The notes: generated from the sequence alone by a model not told the origin. DNA of 64,000 nucleotides from Lautropia sp. (GCA_030532895.1 JAUNKF010000001.1:62001-126000); one strand, 5' to 3'. Shown: positions 1-9,405, counted from the first letter of the stretch. Made by a program: numbers and translations.

Positions 1-51
1 GCAGGTATCGCAAGGGTTCATGTCAGGTGCAAACCGGCACGATGCAAGTAC

Positions 52-84
52 CTAGAGCGTGTTATGAACGTATTCGTCCCCGCG
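52..84 (+). repeat. Dispersed palindromic repeat, half copy A
   Basis: CTAG is followed by AGCGTGTTATGAACGTATTC and GTCCCCGCG. The same core recurs at many intergenic places in the window. The first 250 bases hold no gene that I can support; this repeat and a shorter piece at 181 are the only structure seen. Confidence 0.6.
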
Positions 85-180
85 GACGCCGCATCCTCGG
101 CACAGACGCATGCCTGGCTCGCCAGCGTGGCCGCGCCATCGGCATTCGCCCGACCCCGAACAGCCTGAACGAACAGCCTG

Positions 181-195
181 AGAGCGTGTCATGAA
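181..195 (+). repeat. Fragment of the dispersed repeat (B)
   Basis: AGAGCGTGTCATGAA matches the terminal part of the dispersed palindromic repeat; the TTCGTCCCC part is missing here. It lies 55 bases before the NlpC/P60 gene. Confidence 0.4.
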
Positions 196-250
196 GGCGC
201 CCGTTGCCACACCGATGTCCCTGTTGCCTTTTTGTTTCCCCTGTTGATCG

Positions 251-781
251 ATGAAGCCGATGTTCAGCCTCCCCATGCGTTCCCCCGCCGATTGCCAGCC
301 CCCGCCCTGGCAGGCACGGCAACGCCGTCTGGTGTGCGCCGGTCTGATCGCCTTCACGCTCGTGGCAAGCGGCTGCGCCACCCGCCATCCGCCGCTGCAT
401 GACAAGGCAGCCAATGAGGTGACACTGCAAGCCCTCTCACAGGTGGGCCAGCCTTATCGCTGGGGCGGCAGCAAGCCGGGCGAAGGCTTCGATTGCAGCG
501 GCCTGGTGCAATACGTCTACCGCGAGGCGCTGGGCATCGAGCTGCCCCGCACCAGCCGGGCGATGAGCACCCAGGGCACGAAAGTCGACCGCCAATCGCT
601 TGCCCCCGGCGATCTGGTCTTTTTCCAGACCACCCGCCAACGCAATTCGCATGTGGGCATCTACATCGGCGAGGGGCGTTTCGTTCACGCCCCGTCATCG
701 GGCAGCCTCGTGCGGGTTGAAGCGATCGACAAGCGCTACTGGACGAAGCGCTTCAATGGCGGACGCCGGCCCGTGCTCTGA
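251..781 (+). CDS. NlpC/P60 family lipoprotein (cell-wall peptidase)
   Basis: This 176-residue protein has a lipoprotein signal ending in LVASGC (Cys42), so it should be anchored in a membrane facing the periplasm. The rest is one NlpC/P60 domain. The nucleophile is Cys82 in FDCSGLVQYVY, followed by His134 in SHVGIYIG and His146 in FVHAPS, the usual Cys-His-His set. Members of this family (Spr/MepS-like) cut the D-Glu-diaminopimelate or related cross-link peptides of murein. The length and the Cys position resemble Spr. Upstream lies non-coding sequence with the dispersed repeat; the next gene is on the other strand, so it is probably monocistronic. Met4 and Met9 are alternative starts and would leave the signal peptide intact. 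Confidence 0.85.
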   Translation: MKPMFSLPMRSPADCQPPPWQARQRRLVCAGLIAFTLVASGCATRHPPLHDKAANEVTLQALSQVGQPYRWGGSKPGEGFDCSGLVQYVYREALGIELPRTSRAMSTQGTKVDRQSLAPGDLVFFQTTRQRNSHVGIYIGEGRFVHAPSSGSLVRVEAIDKRYWTKRFNGGRRPVL

Positions 782-900
782 GCTTCGCCTGGACAGCAGC
801 CGACACCACGATGATCAGTGCCGCAGACGCACAACAGCGTGGTGCCCAACAGCCAGCCCTTTGGAAAAGGCAGCCGCCGGCGTTTGGCACAAACGGCCTT

Positions 901-1248
901 TTAGACAGCGGCCGACACCACGATCTCGACCAGGATGTCGGGCGAGGCCAGACGTGCCTCGACGGTGGCGCGGGTCGGCGGGTTGCCCTTGGCCACCCAG
1001 GCATCCCAGGCTTCGTTCATGCCGGCAAAGTTGGCGATGTTGCTGAGGTAGACGGTGGCCGTCAGCAGTTTCGTCTTGTCGGTGCCCGCCTCGGCCAGCA
1101 CCGAATCGATGATGGCCAGCACCTCGGCCGTCTGCTCCCGCACGCCTTTGGAGGTGTCTTCGGGCACCTGACCAGCCAGATAGACCACGTTGTTGTGAAT
1201 GACGGCCTCGGACATCCTTGGGCCGGGTTTGATGCGCTGAATGCTCAT
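901..1248 (-). CDS. RidA (YjgF/YER057c) family protein
   Basis: This 115-residue protein starts MSIQRIKPGPRMSEAVIHN. I chose this start because AGGAG lies about nine bases upstream; an in-frame start 11 residues earlier lacks such a site. The fold is that of RidA enamine/imine deaminases, which clear reactive 2-aminoacrylate-type intermediates. The conserved NPPTRATVEA stretch carries the Arg that contacts the carboxylate in active RidA proteins. It belongs to the broader YoaB/RutC-like group rather than being a clear RidA orthologue, because the N-terminal YSQAV-type motif is not obvious. It stands alone between genes of other function. Confidence 0.85.
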   Translation of the reverse strand: MSIQRIKPGPRMSEAVIHNNVVYLAGQVPEDTSKGVREQTAEVLAIIDSVLAEAGTDKTKLLTATVYLSNIANFAGMNEAWDAWVAKGNPPTRATVEARLASPDILVEIVVSAAV

Positions 1249-1476
1249 GACGAAGACTCCTTTTGGGTCGGTTGAAAACAAGGATGGCGTGCCTGGTCCG
1301 GTTCATCGAACACCGTGAAAGGCACACAGAAAATGGCGAAAGATCAAACACTCAAAAGCGGGTGAGCACATGGAAGCACATCGCCGGGTGTCGATGTCAG
1401 GTGATGGCATGGCGGATGGACAGGTGATGCGCCGATATCCGCCAATACCCGCCGATGCGCACTCATGCGCGCGTGA

Positions 1477-2352
1477 TCAATCTCCCGTCAGAAAAGCCAG
1501 GACATCGGCGATCTGTTCGGGCTGGATCAGCGCGGGCGCATGCCCGACCCCCTCATAGGTGTGCAACCGGGCCTTGGGGCCGCGCTGCGTCATGGCGGTG
1601 GCCACCTCGGCATCCAGCAAGGCCGATTCGGCACCGCGCAGCACCAGCGTCGGGCACAGGATGCGATCCCAGACATCCCAGAGCGGCGGCGCGAGATTGT
1701 CCAGCGCCGCCAGGGCCACCGTGATGATGGCAGGATCATAATGCATGGCCCAGCCATCCCCTTTGGGCAGCACCGTGTGCCGGGCCAGGAGATGCCATTG
1801 TTCGGGCGTGTGCGGGCCAAAACTGGCGGCTGCCACATCGCGGGTGTAGGCCAAGCCTTCCTCGAAGGAAGCGAAGGATGCCGGCCGCGCCGAGAGTTGG
1901 GTCACGAGCCGAACCAGCCCGTCATGATTGACCACCGGGCCGATGTCGTTGATGACGAGCCGGGCCACCGGGTTGGTGCTGCCAGGCATCGCGGCCAACA
2001 GCATGCCGATCAGGCCGCCCATCGAGGTACCGATCCAGTCGACCTGAGGGACATCCAGACGGGCCAGAAGCGTGATGCAATCGGCGATGTAAAGCGGCAA
2101 GGCATACCCGCTCGGATCGGCTAGCCAGTCCGACCGGCCCCGGCCCGGCATGTCGGGGCAGATGACCCGGTAGCCCTCGGCCACCAGGGCCTGGGCGAGT
2201 GCATCGAAATCCCGTCCGTTTCGGGAGAGACCATGCACGCAGACCGCCACCTTGACGCTATCGGGCTGCCCCCACTCGGCATAAGCCAGCCGATGCAAGC
2301 CACCAGGGTGGGCGCAGGTGACGGTTTTCAGGACAGGTTGCAAGGCTGACAT
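1477..2352 (-). CDS. Alpha/beta hydrolase
   Basis: This 291-residue protein has the alpha/beta-hydrolase fold. VCVHGLSRNGRDF is the oxyanion-hole region, GTSMGG is the nucleophile elbow, an Asp lies near ESALLDAEV, and GVGHAPAL carries the catalytic His. The start at MSALQPVLK follows GGAGG at a spacing of 11 bases; an upstream in-frame start 26 residues earlier is possible. The substrate cannot be read from the sequence. The gene is divergent from 3-hydroxybutyrate dehydrogenase (start codons about 225 bases apart), so a link with short-chain hydroxyacyl or PHB oligomer turnover is conceivable, but only by position. Confidence 0.85.
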   Translation of the reverse strand: MSALQPVLKTVTCAHPGGLHRLAYAEWGQPDSVKVAVCVHGLSRNGRDFDALAQALVAEGYRVICPDMPGRGRSDWLADPSGYALPLYIADCITLLARLDVPQVDWIGTSMGGLIGMLLAAMPGSTNPVARLVINDIGPVVNHDGLVRLVTQLSARPASFASFEEGLAYTRDVAAASFGPHTPEQWHLLARHTVLPKGDGWAMHYDPAIITVALAALDNLAPPLWDVWDRILCPTLVLRGAESALLDAEVATAMTQRGPKARLHTYEGVGHAPALIQPEQIADVLAFLTGD

Positions 2353-2576
2353 GGGTCGAACATCCTCCGCGGTATAGAATGCGCCGGCATCCGGAGACGA
2401 TGCCTGCGCGCCTGGCAGCTCAGCTGACATGGGTGCCCGAGGCAGCCTGATGAGGCAAGCGGCGCACCTGCCTCACCGGCATGCAGACGTGCAGACGCCT
2501 GACACGGGCGCCACCACCAGAAGGTTAACACTACCTGCCGTGCCACTGTACGGCAGCAGACAACACGAGGATAGCT

Positions 2577-3371
2577 ATGTCGAATCGAAACCTGGCCGGC
2601 AAACTGGCCCTGGTCACAGGCTCCACCAGCGGCATCGGTCTGGGCATTGCCCAGGTGCTGGCCCGCCACGGCGCCAATCTGGTGCTCAACGGTTTTGGCG
2701 AGGCCGAGCAGATCGAGGCGCTCGTCAAGCAACTGGCGGCCGAGCATGGCGTGACGGTGAGCTTTGCCGGTGGCGACCTCAGCAAGGTCGAGGAGATCGA
2801 GCAGATGATGAAGCAGATCGCCGAGCAGCACGGTGGTGTCGACATCCTCGTCAACAACGCGGGCATCCAGCATGTCTCACCGGTCGAATCCTTTCCGGTC
2901 GATCGCTGGAACGCCGTCATCGCCCTGAACCTCAGTGCCGCCTTCCACACGACCCGGCTGGCCATCCCGCACATGCGGGCACGCAACTGGGGACGCATCA
3001 TCAACATCGCCTCGGCCCATGGCCTGGTGGCCTCGGCCGGCAAGAGTGCCTACGTGGCCGCCAAGCACGGCATCGTCGGGCTGACCAAAGCCGTGGCCCT
3101 GGAAACCGCGACGACGGGCATCACCTGCAACGCGATCTGCCCCGGCTGGGTCCTGACCCCGCTCGTGCAGAAGCAGATCGATGACCGCCAGAAAAACCTG
3201 AACCTCACGCCCGAACAGGCACGCGAGGATCTGCTCGGCGAGAAGCAGCCCTCGAAGGAATTCGTCACCCCCGAGCAGCTGGGCGAAGTGGCGGCCTTCC
3301 TCTGCTCATCCGGCGGCGATCAGGTACGCGGCGCGGCCTGGAGCGTGGATGGCGGCTGGACGGCGCAGTAA
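2577..3371 (+). CDS. bdhA: D-3-hydroxybutyrate dehydrogenase
   Basis: This is a short-chain dehydrogenase of 264 residues. TGSTSGIGLGIA binds NAD(H) at residues 15-26, followed by NNAG, the catalytic Ser in INIASAHGL, and YVAAK with the catalytic Tyr and Lys. The sequence GIQHVSPVESFP and the C-terminal GAAWSVDGGWTAQ end are typical of beta-hydroxybutyrate dehydrogenases, which interconvert 3-hydroxybutyrate and acetoacetate. In Burkholderiales this enzyme serves the breakdown of poly-3-hydroxybutyrate stores. A ribosome site (GAGGATAGCT) precedes the ATG. No PHB depolymerase or synthase gene lies next to it here. Confidence 0.9.
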   Translation: MSNRNLAGKLALVTGSTSGIGLGIAQVLARHGANLVLNGFGEAEQIEALVKQLAAEHGVTVSFAGGDLSKVEEIEQMMKQIAEQHGGVDILVNNAGIQHVSPVESFPVDRWNAVIALNLSAAFHTTRLAIPHMRARNWGRIINIASAHGLVASAGKSAYVAAKHGIVGLTKAVALETATTGITCNAICPGWVLTPLVQKQIDDRQKNLNLTPEQAREDLLGEKQPSKEFVTPEQLGEVAAFLCSSGGDQVRGAAWSVDGGWTAQ

Positions 3372-3517
3372 TAGCCGAACGCACGGATCAGGACTGTCCC
3401 TCAAACCGGGCGGATATGGCCGTGCCTCGAAGGCACTGACCTTGGCAGCAGCACCTGGCACTTCGTCACCCCTCGGTGCCGAGGACTGAACGGAGACGAA
3501 CCGCTGCCTGACACACG

Positions 3518-6145
3518 CTACGGCTTTGCGCCCTCTGCCGGTTGCACCCGCCAATAGGGCGCACCATCCCACCGGTTGCGCCTGATGACTGCCGGATGCC
3601 CGGCACGCAGTTCGATGCGCACGGCGCCATGCAGATCAGTGCGCAGAAGCGGCACCTGATGCTCACGCAAACGAGCCAGCAAACTCGGATGCGGGTGCCC
3701 ATGATGGTTGCGGTAATTCGTCTGCAACACGGCCCAGGCCGGCTGCACTGCCGTCAGCAGCGCCTCACCGGCGCCGTGCGGGCTGCCCTGCCGGGGCACC
3801 AGCAGCACATCGGCCTTGAATTTGTCTGCGCCCACCTGCTGTACAAGCGCCTTCTCGGCCGATGCAGGCAAATCCCCGGCCAGCAGCACGGAACCGGCCC
3901 CCGTGCTGACGCGGATCACACAACTATGCCGATCATCCCTCGCACGCAGCCGATCCGTCGCCATCGACGCCGGGTGCAACACCTCGATCCAGCCGCCGTT
4001 GGCCCACGGATACCGATGGCCGGCCACACAGGGCAATCCCGATATGCTCATGGTGTCATCGGTTCGAGCTGCTTCGACGCCCAGCAAAGCTGGCACCACG
4101 CTGCTGATCAAGCGTTCCGGTGCCAACGCGCGCAAGGCAGCGGCAACCCCACCACTATGGTTGGCATCCAGATGCGACACGACCAGCGTCTGCACCTGCT
4201 CGATGCCCCGGCCGTGCAGATAGGGCAGCAGCACGCGCTCGACGGTGCCGGGCTGCCCCATCCGGGCCGAGCCGGTGTCATACAGCAACCGATGTCCGCC
4301 CTGCTCCACCAGCACCAGACTACCCTGACCGATATCAAGTGCCGTCACCACCAGCGCGTCTTCCGGGGCTTCTTGCGCCGGTGCCAGCAGCAGCGGCAAC
4401 AGGCACAGCACGCCCAGTCTCAAGCGGCGCAAACCGGCCGGTGCCAAGATCAGCATGGCGCCCAGCAAGGCACAGGCCAGTGTCCAGCCTCCCGGTTTCG
4501 GCAACTGGAGCACGGCGCCTGGCAAAGCGTCAAGCCAGCGCAAGAGTGCCATCAAGGCATCCAGCTGAAAGAGCAAGGCCGTCAGGGCGTGGCCTGCCAG
4601 CCAGGGCCACCAGGGTGCCAGCAGCATCACGCCGATGGCCATCGGCGTCAGCACGAAGCCCACCCACGGAATGGCCACCACATTGGCCAGCGGCCCGATC
4701 AACGACCAGGTGGAAAAGAAGGCCACAGTCAACGGCGTCAGAAACACGGTGGCCGCCCACTGATTGCGCACGCCATCACGCAGCGAGGCGCGAAGACCAG
4801 CCCAGGCGCCCCTCAACGCTTTCGTTTCAGGCAGCGCGTACTGAGTCTGGGCGCACCAGATCAGCGCCATCACCGCCCCAAACGACAACCAGAACCCGGC
4901 CTGCGCCACCGACCAGGGGTCAAGCGCGACCACGGCAGCCGCAGCCAACACTGCAGGCGTGAAAGCCGTCTGATGACGACCGCCTTGGCTCAGCACGGCA
5001 GCGGCCAACAGCATGAAGCAAGTGCGCTGCGCCGGCACACCCCAGCCCGAGAGCAACGCATAGCCAAAGGCCGTCAACACCGCCGGCACCAGCACCAGGC
5101 GCTGCCGGTTCTGCCGCTGCAACCAGTCGGCCACGCGCCCGCTGGCATGCCGAGCCAGCATCCGGTGAAGCCAGACACAGCAGGCCGACACCACCAGGGC
5201 CAGCAACGTGACGTGCATGCCCGAAATGGCCATCAGGTGCGAGACGCCCGTTCGACTGAACAAGGCCCACCCCTCCGCCCCGATGGCCCCCTGATCCCCC
5301 AAAGACAAGCCCGTCACGATACCCATCAACTGCCAACGCGCCGCATCCCGGCCGCCGGACGGGTCGGCACGCGTGGCTGCCACGATGTCGAGCTGTTCCC
5401 GCAAAAAGGCACGCCAGCCTTCGACCCGGATCAGCAACCCGTCTGACCAGGCGAGAGGATCGGCCAGAGGCCTCAGGGGATCCGAGCGTTGCCCAAGCGT
5501 CCCGGTCGAAGCGGACGCCCCCTCACGGCCCCCCAGCCGCTGCCGTTCGATCACTCGCCCCACGGCATCGACCTGCTGCTGCAACAACCGCTCTTCGGTG
5601 TCGAAAGCGCCAGGGTTCACCGGCGCCAGCGGCTGCTTCAAGCTGACCTGCAAACGCCACCGTTGCCCTGGCTCGGGCCAGACGGCCTGATCCTCCGCAT
5701 GCGGCCCCGGTACATCATGCAGCACCATCCCGTCGCGACTGGCAGTCCACGACAAGGACAGATGACGCAAGCCCTGACAGGGCACGTCGGCCAGGGGAGA
5801 TTCACAGTGCTGAACCCGGAACAGAATGCGATCGCCGAAATCTTCACGCTGTGGCAACGAGGCGATCTGCCCCTCGACCCACAGCGGTAGCTGCTCCAGC
5901 GTGGCTGGCAGCCTCGCCTGGAGCGCGTGATGGATCGGCCAGGCCAATGCGGCCAACACCACGAGGGCAAGACCGATGCCCCGGCCACGCTTCGGCACCA
6001 GCAAGCCGAGGCCAAGGATCAACCAGACCGGCAGCCAATGAGCCGGGGGCAAACTGCCCGAAAACTGAAACAGGCAGGCGAGCAGCCATATCCATGCTGC
6101 CACCTGCCCCAGACGCGGAATCCACTGCCAACGCATGAGCGGCAT
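3518..6145 (-). CDS. comEC: ComEC/Rec2 DNA-uptake channel
   Basis: This large protein (875 residues from the chosen ATG) has an N-terminal DUF4131 region with several membrane spans. A central competence domain follows, with many hydrophobic helices (for example near HLMAISGMHVTLLALVV). A C-terminal metallo-beta-lactamase-like domain begins near VVTALDIGQGSLVLVEQGG. ComEC proteins carry single-stranded DNA across the inner membrane during natural transformation. The metal motif reads SHLDANHSGG, with Asn662 where an Asp is normal in HxDxDH motifs. I chose the start at MPLMRWQW because longer versions would run into the neighbouring membrane gene. No other competence gene is in the window. Confidence 0.9.
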   Translation of the reverse strand: MPLMRWQWIPRLGQVAAWIWLLACLFQFSGSLPPAHWLPVWLILGLGLLVPKRGRGIGLALVVLAALAWPIHHALQARLPATLEQLPLWVEGQIASLPQREDFGDRILFRVQHCESPLADVPCQGLRHLSLSWTASRDGMVLHDVPGPHAEDQAVWPEPGQRWRLQVSLKQPLAPVNPGAFDTEERLLQQQVDAVGRVIERQRLGGREGASASTGTLGQRSDPLRPLADPLAWSDGLLIRVEGWRAFLREQLDIVAATRADPSGGRDAARWQLMGIVTGLSLGDQGAIGAEGWALFSRTGVSHLMAISGMHVTLLALVVSACCVWLHRMLARHASGRVADWLQRQNRQRLVLVPAVLTAFGYALLSGWGVPAQRTCFMLLAAAVLSQGGRHQTAFTPAVLAAAAVVALDPWSVAQAGFWLSFGAVMALIWCAQTQYALPETKALRGAWAGLRASLRDGVRNQWAATVFLTPLTVAFFSTWSLIGPLANVVAIPWVGFVLTPMAIGVMLLAPWWPWLAGHALTALLFQLDALMALLRWLDALPGAVLQLPKPGGWTLACALLGAMLILAPAGLRRLRLGVLCLLPLLLAPAQEAPEDALVVTALDIGQGSLVLVEQGGHRLLYDTGSARMGQPGTVERVLLPYLHGRGIEQVQTLVVSHLDANHSGGVAAALRALAPERLISSVVPALLGVEAARTDDTMSISGLPCVAGHRYPWANGGWIEVLHPASMATDRLRARDDRHSCVIRVSTGAGSVLLAGDLPASAEKALVQQVGADKFKADVLLVPRQGSPHGAGEALLTAVQPAWAVLQTNYRNHHGHPHPSLLARLREHQVPLLRTDLHGAVRIELRAGHPAVIRRNRWDGAPYWRVQPAEGAKP

Positions 6146-6161
6146 CCGCCGGCCACGCCGA

Positions 6162-6776
6162 TCAACGGTAGCCCGACCCGTAACCGATACCGTCGATACC
6201 ATCCGCCTGCCTGGCATGCCGGCGGGCCATCCAATGCGTCATTGCCCAGCCCACAAACACACTGCCCAACAGGATCACCAGATAGCCTGTCAGCAAAACA
6301 TAGAAATTCGACAGGTTGTTCAACGGTCGCGCAATGCCCAGGAAGCAGGCGAACAACCAGCTCGTCGAACTGAGGCAGCCCATCAGCACCAGCAGACGCT
6401 GCGTGATCGGGCTTTCCTCGGCCATCACACGGCCCGGTTTCACATGCCTGAAAGCCACCTCGTGCAGGAACAGGCCGTTGAGTGTGAGAATTTCCACCAC
6501 CAGCAGCTTCATCATCAGCTTCTGGTTCAGCAGGTAATCCGGGTTCTGGAGATAGCCCAGCACGCAGATGGCCAGCCCGGTGAGCCAGAGCACCCACAAC
6601 GCGGCCGTCACGATCGGTTTGGCCTGATGGATTCTGCGAACATCCTGGCGGGTCAGCGCTTCGTCATAGCGCTTGAGCAGCAACAGATCCGTTTGCAGAA
6701 TCGTGACCACCGCCACGGCACTGGCCACGAAATGCGTGAAAACCAATGCCATCCCAAGGATTTTCAGACCATCCAT
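6162..6776 (-). CDS. Integral membrane protein of unknown function
   Basis: I do not recognise this 204-residue protein. It has about five hydrophobic segments, the first at residues 4-28 and others near residues 57-77, 86-108, 125-147 and 158-182. A short cytoplasmic-looking loop rich in charged residues (LLLKRYDEALTRQDVRRIHQ) lies between the first two. Several His residues (THFVA, LHEVAFRHV) sit at membrane borders and could bind metal or heme, but no known motif is formed. The tail is rich in Arg and Gly. It lies just upstream of comEC on the same strand with only 16 bases between them, so the two may be co-transcribed. Confidence 0.7.
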   Translation of the reverse strand: MDGLKILGMALVFTHFVASAVAVVTILQTDLLLLKRYDEALTRQDVRRIHQAKPIVTAALWVLWLTGLAICVLGYLQNPDYLLNQKLMMKLLVVEILTLNGLFLHEVAFRHVKPGRVMAEESPITQRLLVLMGCLSSTSWLFACFLGIARPLNNLSNFYVLLTGYLVILLGSVFVGWAMTHWMARRHARQADGIDGIGYGSGYR

Positions 6777-6875
6777 ATCGCCGTATGCGCTCCACGAGAG
6801 ATTCAGGAAATCCCTAGCCTAATGGGCGAGCACACAACTTCCAAGCAACTCTGTCACGCGCTGCAAGCAGAGAAG

Positions 6876-6916
6876 CCCGCGGGTTTGGGGCCAACGCGGG
6901 GACGAATCAGTGCATG
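6876..6916 (-). repeat. Dispersed repeat, copy N (minus orientation)
   Basis: The minus strand reads CATGCACTGATTCGTCCCCG followed by CGTTGGCCCCAAACC. It closely matches the copy at 25821-25897, including the GCTGGCCCCAAAACC interior. It lies in the gap between two membrane-protein genes. Confidence 0.55.
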
Positions 6917-6931
6917 GACCGAAGATGGCCG

Positions 6932-7609
6932 CTAATCGTGTTCCGAAAGTTTCTCTGCGGGGGATCCTGGTTCAGCAGGCTCTTCTGCAGGCGGCGGCTT
7001 CAGATAGAGACGGTCCGACCAGGTGGCCAGCCACTCGGGCTTGAAGGCGACGAACACGGCCGTGCACAGCCCGGTCATGAAGCCATCACCCCAAGCCAGC
7101 AGCCAACGTGCCACCATCGACGACAGCTCGTCACTGCCGCTGCTGAGCTGATGACCCGACCACTGCGCCAGCGCCCCACTGATGAAAAGGCAGGCCACCG
7201 TGCCCAGAAAACCCCGGCCCAGAATGTAGATGAACAAGTGCTCACCAAACACCTTACGGATGGTCGCTCCCACCAGCAATGCCAGCGAGGCTGGCACCAC
7301 ACCGAGCCAGACGATGCTGTCCAGGGTCTGCACGAATGGCTGTGGGGCGAAGCAGGCCGACAATGCCCCCACCAGGCACAGCACGGGCATGGCCAGTGGC
7401 CACCCCAATGTCATCACGACCAGACAGGCTCCCGACCATTGCAGATGCACCGGCATGATGTGCAGCCGCGGCAGTGCCCACAACCACGGCAACAGCACGA
7501 GCGTGGCCAACATGGGCGTGAGCAGCGCACCGCCCTTGAGCATTCGCCACGGCCGCATGCTGAGCGAAACCCCCAGGGCCAACAGGATGAGAACGGACTG
7601 CCAGATCAT
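6932..7609 (-). CDS. CbiM-like integral membrane protein (ECF permease-like)
   Basis: This protein of about 225 residues starts at MIWQSVLILL; the start is uncertain because no good ribosome site precedes it. It has six or so hydrophobic helices, and the segment HIMPVHLQWSGACLVVM resembles the His-containing membrane motif of CbiM/NikM-type S components and of COG3235 proteins. Such proteins may bind Ni or Co for uptake, but no partner ATPase or CbiQ-like gene is nearby, so a transport role is not shown. The C-terminus is a Pro/Glu-rich cytoplasmic tail. It is unlikely to be in one unit with the gene at 6162-6776, because a repeat and 155 bases separate them. Confidence 0.65.
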   Translation of the reverse strand: MIWQSVLILLALGVSLSMRPWRMLKGGALLTPMLATLVLLPWLWALPRLHIMPVHLQWSGACLVVMTLGWPLAMPVLCLVGALSACFAPQPFVQTLDSIVWLGVVPASLALLVGATIRKVFGEHLFIYILGRGFLGTVACLFISGALAQWSGHQLSSGSDELSSMVARWLLAWGDGFMTGLCTAVFVAFKPEWLATWSDRLYLKPPPAEEPAEPGSPAEKLSEHD

Positions 7610-7769
7610 CAGGCTATTGTCGATGCTCAGGCGCCGACGGGCAAACCGGTGTCCGACACGGCATCGCAAGCTTGCAGCACAAGCTTGTTGATGAGCGTAT
7701 ATGATGGGAAACCATCACACCCGATGACACACGATTACCCATACACACCGAGCATCACGGGAGATCCCT

Positions 7770-8147
7770 ATGGAAGGCATTCATTTCATCGTGATCCTGG
7801 CCATTGCCCAGTATCTGTACTTCGGCTTTCAAGTGGGCCGCGCTCGCAGTCAGTATGACATCAAGGCACCTGCCGTCGGTGGCCATGAGATGTTCGATCG
7901 CGCCCTTCGCATCCAGCAGAACACGATGGAAGTGCTGGTGGCCTTCATCCCTGCCCTGTATGTGGCGGCGGCCTACTGGCCCCACTGGCTCGTGGTGATC
8001 ATCGGCACCGTCTATCTGGTGGGACGGATGATCTATCGACACAACTATCTGATCGCCCCGGACAGCCGTGCCACCGGCTTCCTGCTGTCCATCGTGCCGG
8101 TATTCCTGTTGCTGTTGCTGGGCCTGTTGGGCGTCATCTTCGGTTGA
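7770..8147 (+). CDS. MAPEG family membrane protein
   Basis: This 125-residue protein has four predicted membrane helices and the MAPEG signature around GHEMFDRALRIQQNTMEVL, where an Arg and an Asn-x-x-Glu lie at the start of helix 2. MAPEG proteins include microsomal glutathione transferases and leukotriene C4 synthase relatives; bacterial members are often annotated only by family. The length is normal. It lies alone between genes on either strand; the ATG follows GGGAGATCCCT, an acceptable ribosome site. The substrate is unknown. Confidence 0.8.
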   Translation: MEGIHFIVILAIAQYLYFGFQVGRARSQYDIKAPAVGGHEMFDRALRIQQNTMEVLVAFIPALYVAAAYWPHWLVVIIGTVYLVGRMIYRHNYLIAPDSRATGFLLSIVPVFLLLLLGLLGVIFG

Positions 8148-8287
8148 ATGCGCCGGACAGGGCGGCGGCGCCATGCAGCAGAGAAAGACCTCATGGTTGT
8201 CGTGACACACGAGGATTCGGCAGTGCCACCACAGACGGATGTCAGGACGTTCCCGATCGAGTCCGCGAAGATCAGCCCCAGCGTACA

Positions 8288-8320
8288 CTAGCGCGTGTCA
8301 TGAACTTGCTTCCCCCTGCG
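8288..8320 (+). repeat. Dispersed repeat, half copy C
   Basis: CTAG is followed by CGCGTGTCATGAACTTG and CTTCCCCCTGCG. The outer part matches the family well and the TCCCC part is degenerate. It lies in the 264-base gap before mscS, which otherwise shows no gene. Confidence 0.5.
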
Positions 8321-8411
8321 AAAGCGGCCAGGGGGTGTATAACGCGCGCTGACGGCATGTTGCACGGGTCCACGTGCACACGACCCGCTCAACGCTGCCA
8401 ACACCTGATAC

Positions 8412-9308
8412 ATGGATCTGTCTAAACTCCTTTCCTCTTGGCAAGACTGGCAGAAATGGGATCTGCTGGCCGACAAGGCGTCCATCTTTGCAGCCAACCT
8501 GATTGCTGCCCTCGTCATCTTTTTCGTCGGCAAATGGGTGGCGGGCAAGCTCGTGCAGCTGATGCAGCTGGCCATGAAGCGGGCCAAGGTCGACCCGACC
8601 CTGATCGGCTTTTTGAGCAATGTCGGCTATGTGGCCATGCTGGTGATGATCATCATGACCGCGCTCAACAAGATGGGGGTGCCGACGACCTCGGCTGCGG
8701 CCTTGATTGGTGGCGCCGGCCTGGCCATCGGTCTGTCGCTGAAAGATCAACTCTCGAACTTTGCCGCCGGCGCACTGATCATCTTCTTTCGGCCCTTCAA
8801 GGTGGGGGACTACATCAAGGTGGGCGGTTACGAAGGCTTCGTGCGCGAAATCAAGATCGTGCAGACCTCATTACGTACCTATGCCAATGAAGAAGTGGTG
8901 CTGCCGAACAGCATGGTGATGAGTGACAGCATCGTCAACAAGTCCTCGCTGCCCCTATGGCGCTCGCAGGTGATCGTGGGCGTCGACTATGCCTGCGACC
9001 TGAAAACCGCGAAGGCAGCCGTGTTGAAAGCCGCGCTCGATCATCCGAAGTGCGTGAACCACGAACGCCCGGCCAGCGTGCAGATCACGGCGCTGGGTGA
9101 CAACGCGATCGAGATCACGCTCTGGGCCTGGTCGTCGGAAGGCGATTGGTGGCAAGTGCAGTGCGACCTGTATGAAGCCGTGGTCGAGAACCTGCGTGCT
9201 GTCGACATCAGCATCCCCTTCCCGCAGCGGGACATCCACCTCATCAACCCTCCCCCCTTGCCCGACCCACGACCCACCTCGGGCAATAACCCTGATACGC
9301 ATCGGTAG
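8412..9308 (+). CDS. mscS: Small-conductance mechanosensitive channel, MscS type
   Basis: The protein has 298 residues. The pore-lining helix TM3 region GAGLAIGLSLKDQLSNFAAG carries the spaced Gly and Ala residues seen in MscS. It is followed by RPFKVGDYIKVGGYEG, the start of the beta domain, and VLPNSMVMSDSIVN, which are family hallmarks. A cytoplasmic cage domain completes it. MscS opens on membrane tension and releases solutes on hypo-osmotic shock. The length is close to the E. coli protein (286). It is a single gene with no obvious operon partner. Confidence 0.92.
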   Translation: MDLSKLLSSWQDWQKWDLLADKASIFAANLIAALVIFFVGKWVAGKLVQLMQLAMKRAKVDPTLIGFLSNVGYVAMLVMIIMTALNKMGVPTTSAAALIGGAGLAIGLSLKDQLSNFAAGALIIFFRPFKVGDYIKVGGYEGFVREIKIVQTSLRTYANEEVVLPNSMVMSDSIVNKSSLPLWRSQVIVGVDYACDLKTAKAAVLKAALDHPKCVNHERPASVQITALGDNAIEITLWAWSSEGDWWQVQCDLYEAVVENLRAVDISIPFPQRDIHLINPPPLPDPRPTSGNNPDTHR

Positions 9309-9350
9309 CGCTTGCCAGAGCCAGGATCGGCGCGTATTTTTTTGGTTTTA

Positions 9351-9405
9351 CAGCGTGTTATGCACCGAGTCGTCCCCGCGACAGGTTCTCCGGGTGCATG
9401 ACATG
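9351..9405 (+). repeat. Dispersed repeat, copy D
   Basis: CAGCGTGTTATGCACCGAGT is followed by CGTCCCCGCG, and then a short inverted end GGGTGCATGACATG. It lies directly between mscS and ilvE. Confidence 0.5.
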
